A stretch of 41,399 nt of DNA from positions 537 to 41,935 of the forward strand of contig DBCH01000042.1 of assembly GCA_002292955.1 (NCBI GenBank), written 5' to 3'. The stretch is from Microbacteriaceae bacterium UBA963 (GTDB taxonomy: Bacteria; Actinomycetota; Actinomycetes; Actinomycetales; Microbacteriaceae). The position numbers and the translations under genes were made by a program. This document shows positions 30,984 through 39,157 of the stretch, piece by piece. The notes under the pieces are model-generated. The model saw only the letters and a program-made list of their open reading frames with translations, had not been told where the DNA came from and made no database searches. Numbering within the stretch: position 1 is the first letter of the stretch; every line of letters starts with the position of its first letter.

Positions 30984-33900
30984 TTATTCGCCGAAGGTGG
31001 GTACGGGAATCGTGGCCGAGCCGCCGGCGGCGCCGCAGACGCCCTCGGCCGTGCAACCGCGAATGGTGATGGTGAACGGATTGGCGAGGTCGCCGGTGGG
31101 GGCATCAAACGTGAACGAACTGGCGGTGGCAACGTCGGCGACGAGATCGAACCAGCTGGCGCCGATCTGAACTTGCCAGACCGCCACAAGCGCTGCGGCG
31201 CGATCGACCGTGGGAGACACCACGGTTATTCGTGTCGTGCTCGCGTCGAGCGCGGTGAGGGTTGCCTCTCCGTAGGAGGCGGTACCGGGAACCGTCGTGA
31301 CCGTGACACTCGTGACGTCGCCGGCGCATCCCCACGGGGTGACCGCATAGACGGCGAACCAGTAGGTGCCGTCGGCCAACGGCTCGGAATCGCTCCAGGT
31401 GGTGGCCGTCGTGGACGCGGTGGCACCGGTCGCGGGGTCGGCGGGACACGAGGCTGACACCTCACTCGAACTGCGCCACACGTAGTAGACGGGTGCCTCC
31501 GGTGCGCCGCGCCTGTCGGCTGCCGACCACGACAGGTTCATTCCCGACGCATCCGCGCTGAGCCCCCCGCCCCACACCGGCGGGCCGGCGGCCGTCACCG
31601 TGGCCGACGTCTGCCAGTTCCAATCGAGAGTGTCTGAATCGTTGACAGCGGCGACGCGCACCGAGTACGCCGAACCCGCTCGACCCCAGTAGGTGGGAAT
31701 CGACGTGTCGCTCGCGGCCGCCCGCAGGTCGGCGATCAACCCACCGTCCTCGTAAATCTCAACGCGGTAGCCATTCACGGCGCTCGCCCCCGTGGGCGCG
31801 GAAACGGCTGCCCACGACACGTCGATACCGCCACCCGCCGGTCGGGCGCTGTTGTAGTTGACCCTCGACACCGTGACCTCGGCGGGAGCGGGCGGCGAGC
31901 GGTCCGCACCCAGCGGTTCGCTCCATGGACTCGGCGCCGACGTACCCACACCGTTAATCGCGACCACCTGGAAGCGGTACTTGGCTCCCGTGGGCAGTCC
32001 GTCCAGGGTGCACACGGTTGCCGCGCACGTGCGGGTGTAGCCGCCGTCACTGGTCACGACATACTCGGTTATCGGAGAATTGTTTCCCGCGGGAGCCGCC
32101 CAGCTCAGCGTCAGCTCACCGTTCACAAAGCCCGCGGCGCGCACGGGCACCGTGGGCGAATCCGGAACATCCTGGATTGCGATCGTCACCACGCCCCACG
32201 AGTAGCGATCAGGATCGTTGGTGGCATCGGCCACTTCGTACTGCAGGGTGACGTCTGCCGCTCGGGCAGACTCGGCCACCACCACGTTGAGTCGGGACTT
32301 GTCCGGTGAGGGCAACACCGTGACGCCCTCGGGCAGATCGGCCGTATCCGTGCCGCGAACCGCGATGACCCGCAGTGGCGTGTTGGGGAACGGGTTGGTG
32401 GCCTGATCATTGGCGAGCACGTCCACTTCGACCGCCGAGCCGCGACGAACCGTTGCGGTGTCGGACTGCGGAACGGCGAGCGGCCGCGTCGACGGCACAA
32501 TCGCGATGAGCACGGTACCCGCCTTTCCCTCGCTCACCGCATCGGACGGTGTCACCTCGAGGGCGAGGGTGGATCCCTTCACGGCCCCCGGCGCTGCCGT
32601 GATGGTGAGGTTTGTCCCCTCAATGCGTGTCGTGACGCCCTCGGTGGAGCCGCGCAGGCGGAACGTCAGCTCGCCAACGTTCTTGGCGTAGGGGTAACGG
32701 GTAATCTTCACCAGATCGATTTCTTTGGTCGAATCCGGCTCAAGATCAATCTGGGTGTCCTGAAGCACCGGCGGTTGGTTGCCACGCGGCGTGACCACGA
32801 TGGGTAACACAATCACCGCGCGACGACCCTCGGGATCATCGACACTCGAACCGTCGGTGACCTCGAACGAGAGAGACGCGGGACCAAAATAGAGATTCTC
32901 GCTGGTGTACTCAACCGTTCGGTCATCAATCACCAGCTGGTCGCCATTGGCGTGCGTGGCCCGAACCGTGTCGTTCGACGTGAGACGCACCTGCTTGCCC
33001 CCGGCGGCCGTGACGTAGTCGTTGATGTTGATGCGCACCGTTTTCTCGCTCGCGACCGTAATGGGGTCGACTCCCAGTTTCACCTGCGGCCGCGCATCGT
33101 CGGTGCCGGGAACCCAGACAAACGCGTACGACACGATGGACGGATCATCGGGGTGGGTGACGCTAAAGGGAATCACCTGAGATTTCTGACCCACCGTGAC
33201 ACGAATCTTGTTGCCCGATTCAACCCGGGCATTCCCGGGATATCCGGCCACGATGCTCGGGGTGAGCGTGCGAACATCGCCATCCGCCCAGAAGGCGTTG
33301 GCGAGCGGATCCACGACAACCTCGCTGCGCGTGAGAATCTCGGTGAGGGCCACCACGCTGTCGCTCAGCACGGGAGCGTTGAGGGGCGCATCGCTGCGCA
33401 CGTCTAGCGTGATGAAGCTCGAGGCCGTCCCCGCCACATCGTTGGAAATTTCATAGATCAGCCCGTACGTGCCCGGCTGATCGGGCACCATGATGAAGAC
33501 CTGGTTTGCCAGGATTTCTGCCGTGATTCCCGGAGTGGTGGGTTCAACCGAGGTGATGGTGAGCGGACGACGTCCCGGGTCGCTGTCGTTGGCCAACGGA
33601 TCAACCACGATGGTGCGCCCCGGTCGCACCACTACGGCGTCGGGCGCCGCCGAGGGCGACGTTGACCCTGTGGCCACGGAGGCGATGCCCACGCGGATGA
33701 CCCCGCTGGCCTCCGCTCCGAATCCGTCGAGGACGGAGTACAAGAACACGTCTGTTTCCGTTGCATACGGACCGGCCTCGTACTCTATCCAGTCGGCACC
33801 CACCGCGGTCACGGCACCCTTGGTGGGATTCGAGGCCAGACCTGCGAGCTGAACGTTGTCGCCATCAGGGTCAGCTTTGGCCAGCGGCAGGGGAATGCGA

Positions 33901-36569
33901 ACCGTCGTGCCGGCTACCACCCGCGCGGTCACGTCAAGGGGCTGCGGCGCACGATTGCTCGCCGCATCGCGCGGTCGCACCGTGATAGTCACGACGCCCG
34001 TGGCCCACGCACCGTTATCGGCAATAACGCGATACGCCGCCGAATAGGTTCCCGCCTGTTCCGGGGCGAGGTAGCGAAGTTGTTGTGCCGTGGCAAACAG
34101 GAGACCGGCGCCCGCGGGAACCTGCTGATCGAGCTGCGGGGCAAGCGTCAGCACTCCGCCCGACGGATGCACATCGTTGGCGAGCACGGGAATATCAACC
34201 ACGTTCCCCGCACGAACCGTGGCGGCATCGGGAACGGCAATGGGCGGCAACGCTAGGGTCGGCGCGGCAGCCTCAACGACAGCGACCTGACCATCCGCCG
34301 AGGCGACACCGTTTGACACCCGGTAAGAGATTACGTGCACCCCGGCGAGGGGTCGCAACAGTGTGACGCGAATGAGGTGGTAGTCCACAACCTCGGCGCG
34401 CACATCCGCGGTGTTTCCTCCCGACGTGAGTCCGGTGACCACCAGGACACCCCCGCCGGGATCAACGTCCGTCGCGGTCACGTCCACCGTTCGCGTCTGC
34501 TGCAGACCCACCACGACCTGATGGGGTGCGGTGAGCGGCACCGAGTTCGCGCTGGGGCGCTCCACGACGTCGACCCGCACGAGACCCGAGCCGTTGCTGC
34601 GACCGTCGCTCACGGCGTACGTGACGTAGTAGGTGCCAAGCCGAGAGGGCGTGATCGAAAACGTGAAGTCGTCAAACTGCGGGACGATGTCGAGTCCCCG
34701 AACGCTCGGTACGCCCGTGAGGCTCACGGCGCTCGCGCCACCGCGCACGCGATCTGCGGGAGATACCGTGAGCGCTTCGTTGGGATAGGCCAACACGGCA
34801 AAAGCATCCGCCCGAAGCCCCACAGCCGAACCCGGCTTGACGGCTACTGTCACGGCACCGAAGCCGCTGGCAAGGCCGTCTGACACTTCGAGATCGATGC
34901 GCGCCGTGGTGCTCGCCGCACCCGAGTCAATAAACGACAGCCTGCCCCCCGGGGTAAAGCTGACCACCCCACCCGATGTCGTGCTCGCTTGCGCCAAGTG
35001 GATCGGATCGCCATCGGGGTCAATCCAGTCGCCGAGCACGCTGAGGGTGGCCTGCCCCCCGGACGCCACTTCGGCCTCCGTTTGACGCACCTGCTGCGGA
35101 GGAGAATTCTCTTGCGCGCCCCGCACGGTGACCGAAACAACAGCACTCGCCGTGCCGCCGCGTCCGTCATCGATGGTGTAGCTAAAGTCCACGACGCCCG
35201 ACGCGTCGGCGCTCAGTGCGAGGCGCACCGAGGTTCGGTCCGGCGCGATATCTACCGTGGCCTGAGGACTCGATGGAGGTGAGACGGCGGTCACCACGAG
35301 CACGTCACCGTTGGGGTCAAAGTCGTTGAGGAGCACGGGCAAGAACGTGACGCGCTCGGCGCGGGCGCCAAAAGCATCGTCTCGGGCAACCGGAGGTTGC
35401 GGCAACGGATCGAGGGTTTCGGTTCCCGTGTCGTCGGACACCACCGTTTGCTCCGTGGTTTGTTCGCTCAACAAATCGTCCCAGTTGTCGATGAGATGAA
35501 CACCGTCCTGGAGTGTCCACGAGGCCCCCGACGCTGTGTCGTTGAGCGCCAGCACACCGCCGCGCTCACGAATCTGCAGTTGCGCCCCGGAGTTCATTCC
35601 GTCGGCGTCGATATTCGACGCCACCATGCCCGGGCACTGCGAGAAGACGGTGCCCTGCGACCACGCCGCGAAGAGGCAGCCGTCCTGCTCGCGCGGCGCG
35701 GCGGGTCGACCCAGCGCCTCCTGCTCAATAATCGGGGTGACCTTTCCGCCGAGGGACACCCGGACCAAACCGTCGGCGAAGGCGATCGTCGCCTCGGTGG
35801 CAGTGCGCGACGGTTGAGCGAGCACCCCCTGAGTCGGAGTAATCGAGCTGTCTGCCAGGTTCACCTCGCGCCCGGGAAGAAAGAGATAACCCGCCGTGGG
35901 GTCGAGAACGGCCCACGCGCTGCCGACCACCGTGACACCGACCTGCTCGGCAGAGAGGGTCCGGGAAAGTGACTCGATCCGGGGCGGCGCGGCCTGTGAC
36001 ACGTCGACCGTGGTCACCGAGGAGTCTGCGACGCTCACCCCCACGAGGAGGCCACCGGGTTCGACCGCGATCTGCGACTTTGGTCCCACCGAGAAGCGGG
36101 CAGGAGCGCGCGCGTCAAACGAGTCGATCGACTTGAGGGGCACCACCCACACATCGCCCGTCTCCGCGGCGTGGGCCACCACAAAGTCATTGGTGAGCAC
36201 GACATCGGTGGCGCCGGCCGGAAGAGCCACGGGAGTCATCAGCGTGTTGGTGCGCTCGTCTACCGGCGTAATTGTGTGCTTGGCATCGTCGATGAGGAAG
36301 GCCGCCGTGGGTGACTGCAGTACGTCGATCAGGTCGGTCTGGGCCGCAACGATGCTGCCGAGTTCCTGGATGCGCGTGTTGGCCCGACCGAGAGCCTCCC
36401 GATCCGCGCTGGTGACCCACACCGCGCCGTCGGTGGCATTCACTCGGGCCGCGGTGAAACCGGAAGCCAGCACAATGCCGGCAATCAGTGCCACGACAGC
36501 CACAATCGCCACGACAACGGGAAGAAGAACGCGGACCCGTCTCACGGCCGGGCCTGCAGCGCCGCTCAC
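30984..36569 (-). CDS. Giant membrane-anchored surface protein with Ig/cadherin-like and fibronectin type III domains
   Basis: 1861 residues. The GTG at 36569 is chosen because it overlaps the kinase stop as GTGA and has CGAGG 6 nt upstream; a GTG at 36590 is possible. One helix at about 12-38 anchors the protein. Residues 45-370 look like a beta-rich head with two Cys. From about 392 to 1465 run about eleven bacterial cadherin/Ig-like repeats marked by N-D-x-D-P-x-G-type calcium-site motifs (for example LNDFDPNGD, LANDSDPG, VLANDQ). From about 1468 three fibronectin type III-like domains follow, ending PVPTFGE with no sortase motif. Likely an extended surface structure in the fn3 slot of a PFNA-type cluster; its ligand is unknown. 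Confidence 0.9.
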   Translation of the reverse strand: MSGAAGPAVRRVRVLLPVVVAIVAVVALIAGIVLASGFTAARVNATDGAVWVTSADREALGRANTRIQELGSIVAAQTDLIDVLQSPTAAFLIDDAKHTITPVDERTNTLMTPVALPAGATDVVLTNDFVVAHAAETGDVWVVPLKSIDSFDARAPARFSVGPKSQIAVEPGGLLVGVSVADSSVTTVDVSQAAPPRIESLSRTLSAEQVGVTVVGSAWAVLDPTAGYLFLPGREVNLADSSITPTQGVLAQPSRTATEATIAFADGLVRVSLGGKVTPIIEQEALGRPAAPREQDGCLFAAWSQGTVFSQCPGMVASNIDADGMNSGAQLQIRERGGVLALNDTASGASWTLQDGVHLIDNWDDLLSEQTTEQTVVSDDTGTETLDPLPQPPVARDDAFGARAERVTFLPVLLNDFDPNGDVLVVTAVSPPSSPQATVDIAPDRTSVRLALSADASGVVDFSYTIDDGRGGTASAVVSVTVRGAQENSPPQQVRQTEAEVASGGQATLSVLGDWIDPDGDPIHLAQASTTSGGVVSFTPGGRLSFIDSGAASTTARIDLEVSDGLASGFGAVTVAVKPGSAVGLRADAFAVLAYPNEALTVSPADRVRGGASAVSLTGVPSVRGLDIVPQFDDFTFSITPSRLGTYYVTYAVSDGRSNGSGLVRVDVVERPSANSVPLTAPHQVVVGLQQTRTVDVTATDVDPGGGVLVVTGLTSGGNTADVRAEVVDYHLIRVTLLRPLAGVHVISYRVSNGVASADGQVAVVEAAAPTLALPPIAVPDAATVRAGNVVDIPVLANDVHPSGGVLTLAPQLDQQVPAGAGLLFATAQQLRYLAPEQAGTYSAAYRVIADNGAWATGVVTITVRPRDAASNRAPQPLDVTARVVAGTTVRIPLPLAKADPDGDNVQLAGLASNPTKGAVTAVGADWIEYEAGPYATETDVFLYSVLDGFGAEASGVIRVGIASVATGSTSPSAAPDAVVVRPGRTIVVDPLANDSDPGRRPLTITSVEPTTPGITAEILANQVFIMVPDQPGTYGLIYEISNDVAGTASSFITLDVRSDAPLNAPVLSDSVVALTEILTRSEVVVDPLANAFWADGDVRTLTPSIVAGYPGNARVESGNKIRVTVGQKSQVIPFSVTHPDDPSIVSYAFVWVPGTDDARPQVKLGVDPITVASEKTVRININDYVTAAGGKQVRLTSNDTVRATHANGDQLVIDDRTVEYTSENLYFGPASLSFEVTDGSSVDDPEGRRAVIVLPIVVTPRGNQPPVLQDTQIDLEPDSTKEIDLVKITRYPYAKNVGELTFRLRGSTEGVTTRIEGTNLTITAAPGAVKGSTLALEVTPSDAVSEGKAGTVLIAIVPSTRPLAVPQSDTATVRRGSAVEVDVLANDQATNPFPNTPLRVIAVRGTDTADLPEGVTVLPSPDKSRLNVVVAESARAADVTLQYEVADATNDPDRYSWGVVTIAIQDVPDSPTVPVRAAGFVNGELTLSWAAPAGNNSPITEYVVTSDGGYTRTCAATVCTLDGLPTGAKYRFQVVAINGVGTSAPSPWSEPLGADRSPPAPAEVTVSRVNYNSARPAGGGIDVSWAAVSAPTGASAVNGYRVEIYEDGGLIADLRAAASDTSIPTYWGRAGSAYSVRVAAVNDSDTLDWNWQTSATVTAAGPPVWGGGLSADASGMNLSWSAADRRGAPEAPVYYVWRSSSEVSASCPADPATGATASTTATTWSDSEPLADGTYWFAVYAVTPWGCAGDVTSVTVTTVPGTASYGEATLTALDASTTRITVVSPTVDRAAALVAVWQVQIGASWFDLVADVATASSFTFDAPTGDLANPFTITIRGCTAEGVCGAAGGSATIPVPTFGE

Positions 36570-37528
36570 GCTCGACCTCGCCGACGCCACGGTCGGCGTC
36601 GATAGGGAACAACGTCGGCGAGCTGCGTTTCACCCCCGGAGGGGGCAAGGGCATCTAGGTAAACGGGAACATCAATCTGTGTTTGCGCGATGCCCAGCTC
36701 CGCCTCGACCGCTTGCAGATCTCGCGCAAACGCCAACGCCGACAGTGGTCGCGTGAGCGGATCCAGGGACAGGCTGCGCGTCAGCAATTGACGCAGGGAG
36801 TCGGGCACATCCACCCGGTCGATGTCGGCGGGCTTGCCCTTGAGGATGCGCCCCGCAATGACACCGGGCGCGTTGTCGCGACCGGTGCGCTCGAACGGTG
36901 TGCGCTGCGCGAGCAGCGAGTACAGGGTGGCCGCCAGAGAGAAGATATCGGTGGCAACGGTGCCCGTGGTGTCCTGCGAGATGATCTCCGGTGCCGACCA
37001 CGGCACACTCAGGCCCTGCGCATCGCCGCGGTCCGAGGCAGCCACCGTGGCGGCAATACCAAAGTCACTCAGCACCGCGTGCCCGTAGGTGGTGAAGAGA
37101 ATGTTGGCCGGTTTGAGGTCCCGATGCAGCACATTGGATCGGTGGGCGGTCTCGAGTGCCGAGGCCATGCGCACTCCCGTACGCAGCACCTCGGGCACCG
37201 AAATGCGCGCCGTGCGATACGTGTCCCCGTAGCCGGACGGACAGTACTCCATGACGAGGTAGAGCCGTCCGTCGGCCGCCACCCCAGCGTCGAAGACGGT
37301 GAGGATGGCGGGATGTGTGCTCACGTGTGCCATAAGACGAGACTCGGCCACGAACATTTGAGTTGCCCGTGGATTTACCGTATCCGAGAGGAGAACTTTG
37401 ACCGCAACCTGACGGCGCGGGAGGTCCTGCTCGTAGAGAAACACGTCGGCAAAACCGCCCGAGCCGAGGGCTCGGACAAACGAAAACCCGCTGAGAACCG
37501 GAGGCTCGGTGGGAATGCGCCGGGCCAT
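36566..37528 (-). CDS. Serine/threonine protein kinase
   Basis: 320 residues. Complete kinase motifs: Gly loop LGSGGFADVF (21-30), Lys44 in VAVKVL, Glu62 in helix C, HRDLKPAN (Asp137, Asn142), DFG (155-157) and APE (179-181). The tail after residue 280 is short and basic and no membrane helix is present, so unlike PknB this kinase is cytosolic; the helix is in the next protein. The ATG at 37528 is 4 nt after the PP2C stop; a GTG six codons upstream overlaps it. Likely substrates are Thr residues in the FHA proteins of the cluster. Overlaps the giant-protein gene by 4 bp, so their amounts are probably tied. Confidence 0.95.
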   Translation of the reverse strand: MARRIPTEPPVLSGFSFVRALGSGGFADVFLYEQDLPRRQVAVKVLLSDTVNPRATQMFVAESRLMAHVSTHPAILTVFDAGVAADGRLYLVMEYCPSGYGDTYRTARISVPEVLRTGVRMASALETAHRSNVLHRDLKPANILFTTYGHAVLSDFGIAATVAASDRGDAQGLSVPWSAPEIISQDTTGTVATDIFSLAATLYSLLAQRTPFERTGRDNAPGVIAGRILKGKPADIDRVDVPDSLRQLLTRSLSLDPLTRPLSALAFARDLQAVEAELGIAQTQIDVPVYLDALAPSGGETQLADVVPYRRRPWRRRGRA

Positions 37529-37532
37529 GGGA

Positions 37533-38372
37533 CTATCCCGTCTCACCGGGCGGGGTCACGGCGAGCACGTCGATTACAACGACGGTGATGTTGTCGCGCC
37601 CACTGTTGCTGAGCGCGTTCTTGAGGAGCTCGTGAGCGGCCTCCTCGGCCGTGGCGGTCGTGACGAGAAAGTGTTCAATGCCCACATCGGTAATTTCTTT
37701 GGTGAGCCCATCAGTACACAGCAACACGCGCGACGCTGGCACGAGCGGAAAGGTCGAAAACTCGGGCACCGGGGGTTCCATGAGCCCGACGGCACGCGTG
37801 ATCACATTTGCGTGCGGGTGAATGTCCGCTTCGTCGCGCGTGATTGAACCGGCATCCACCAGCTGTTGCACCACGGAGTGGTCGCGAGTCAGTTGCTCGA
37901 GAACGCCGTCGACGAGACCGTAAACCCGAGAATCACCGATATTAAACACCGCCCACTCCAGGCCACCTTCGGCGAGCACCAGTGCCGCACCGGTCACTGT
38001 CGTGCCGGCCGACCGCTGTGCGTCGCTGACCTGAGCGCCCAAGTCGGACACGGCCCGCTCGAGCGCCGGCTGGACATCGTCGATATTGGCAAAACCGTCG
38101 CTCTGCAGCTCCGCCAGTCGCGAGACCACTGCGCCGCTGGCGATATCACCCGCCGAGTGTCCGCCCATGCCGTCGGCCACCGCAAAAACGGGACACGCAG
38201 CCACAAAGCTGTCTTCGTTGGCCGAGCGGTGCAGTCCCACATCGGTGGCTACGGCCCACGAGATCGTGACGGTGGCGCCGGTAACGGAGTCGCGCACGGT
38301 GTGCCCCGTGGTGTTGACTCCGATAGCGGTCACGACTCGATACTCCCCTGCAAATAGGTTTCCCCGCTGCAC
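37533..38372 (-). CDS. PP2C family serine/threonine phosphatase
   Basis: 279 residues, soluble. Metal-binding and active-site motifs are complete: RSANEDSF, ADGMGGHSAGD, GDSRVYGL, TDGLTKEI and GRDNITVVVID. An N-terminal extension of about 38 residues forms beta-strand-like sequence before the usual start of the domain. It should reverse the action of the kinase encoded next. The GTG at 38372 follows CTGAGG and lies 5 nt after the upstream FHA stop codon. Confidence 0.95.
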   Translation of the reverse strand: MQRGNLFAGEYRVVTAIGVNTTGHTVRDSVTGATVTISWAVATDVGLHRSANEDSFVAACPVFAVADGMGGHSAGDIASGAVVSRLAELQSDGFANIDDVQPALERAVSDLGAQVSDAQRSAGTTVTGAALVLAEGGLEWAVFNIGDSRVYGLVDGVLEQLTRDHSVVQQLVDAGSITRDEADIHPHANVITRAVGLMEPPVPEFSTFPLVPASRVLLCTDGLTKEITDVGIEHFLVTTATAEEAAHELLKNALSNSGRDNITVVVIDVLAVTPPGETG

Positions 38373-38377
38373 GGGCC

Positions 38378-39040
38378 TCAGATCTGAGAGTGCGACCGAG
38401 CGGGGATAACCATAATTCTACCGCTGTGCCCAAATTCCACGGTCGCCTCGCCGGTCGTTGTGTAGGTCTCCCGCGGACCGAGACGACGCGGGGTCTGACC
38501 GGGCACGCGAACGCGCGTTCCATTGGCCGACCCGAGGTCGGTTATGACGACTCCAGCGCCCGTCTGTTCCAGCATCAGGTGAGACGCCGACACTTCGCGA
38601 TCATCTCCCGGCCACGACAGCAAGAGCACGCGTTCTTGGGGTCCGAGGGGTGTGCGGGGAGCACGTCCCAACACAATGGGGCGATGCAGGGTGAACTCTT
38701 GGCCACCGGGTTCCCGCAAGCGGGCGCAGGTCTCGGGGTCCGGGGCAGTCGAGATGCGGGGAACGACGCGAACATCGGTGAGGTCGTCGACCGGTTGAGC
38801 TGTTCCCGCGGGTGCTCCCACAACGACAGTGGACTCTTCGATGATGACGGTGTCGTCACCAGCGGCTATCCGCGTCTGATCGTCACGCAGGGTCGTGATG
38901 TCGCGCACGGTGTCGTCCGCAACGATCAAGCGGGTCGTTTCTGCGCTCAGGCGGGTCGTTTCTGCGCTCAGTAGCGTCGCGTCATCCAGATCGTCATCCA
39001 GGCCGTCATCCAGCTCGTAATCTGCCCCGTTATCCGCCAT
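38378..39040 (-). CDS. FHA domain protein with duplicated Glu-Thr-Thr-Arg motif (GarA-like switch candidate)
   Basis: 220 residues. Residues 5-20 are acidic ELDD/GLDD/DLDD repeats, 24-37 contain the tandem LSAETTR-LSAETTR, a Thr-rich segment follows to 75, and the FHA domain (about 108-218) has Gly125-Arg126, Ser153-His154 and Asn173-Gly174, all needed for phosphothreonine binding. GarA and OdhI of mycobacteria and corynebacteria carry a single ETT motif before an FHA domain, phosphorylated by PknB or PknG and then bound by the same FHA domain. A similar switch is likely here, with the kinase and phosphatase just downstream. ATG 39040 is preferred to ATG 39046 because TAAAGT is exactly 6 nt upstream. 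Confidence 0.9.
   Translation of the reverse strand: MADNGADYELDDGLDDDLDDATLLSAETTRLSAETTRLIVADDTVRDITTLRDDQTRIAAGDDTVIIEESTVVVGAPAGTAQPVDDLTDVRVVPRISTAPDPETCARLREPGGQEFTLHRPIVLGRAPRTPLGPQERVLLLSWPGDDREVSASHLMLEQTGAGVVITDLGSANGTRVRVPGQTPRRLGPRETYTTTGEATVEFGHSGRIMVIPARSHSQI
38930..38971 (-). repeat. Perfect 21-bp tandem duplication coding LSAETTR twice
   Basis: Positions 38930-38950 and 38951-38971 are identical. The unit is seven codons and doubles the ETTR candidate phospho-acceptor motif of the FHA protein. Confidence 0.95.
38981..39016 (-). repeat. Three tandem 12-bp repeats coding acidic (x)LDD units
   Basis: GTCATCCAGATC, GTCATCCAGGCC and GTCATCCAGCTC lie head to tail; on the minus strand they encode ELDD, GLDD and DLDD. 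Confidence 0.9.
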
Positions 39041-39046
39041 GTGCAT

Positions 39047-39052
39047 ACTTTA
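39047..39052 (-). promoter_or_regulatory. -10 box at the head of the kinase/surface-protein cluster (leaderless)
   Basis: TAAAGT on the minus strand, 6 nt upstream of ATG 39040. Probable main promoter of the FHA-PP2C-kinase-fn3-MoxR-DUF58-TgpA operon. Confidence 0.6.
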
Positions 39053-39083
39053 TGTTGTGGGGTCGCCCGCATGTTTATTTGCT

Positions 39084-39103
39084 TGCCAACACGCGGCTTG
39101 GCA
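39084..39103. promoter_or_regulatory. Inverted repeat, possible operator between FHA gene and aminotransferase
   Basis: TGCCAA and TTGGCA, perfect 6-bp arms with an 8-bp spacer, lie in the 117-bp divergent gap. It could be a dimeric repressor site for the aminotransferase at 39158 or the cluster on the other strand, or an RNA hairpin in the aminotransferase leader. Confidence 0.35.
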
Positions 39104-39157
39104 GAATCAAGGGGGAAGCAAACGGCCCCCGACAACAACGCGGGCCGACGGAGAGAT

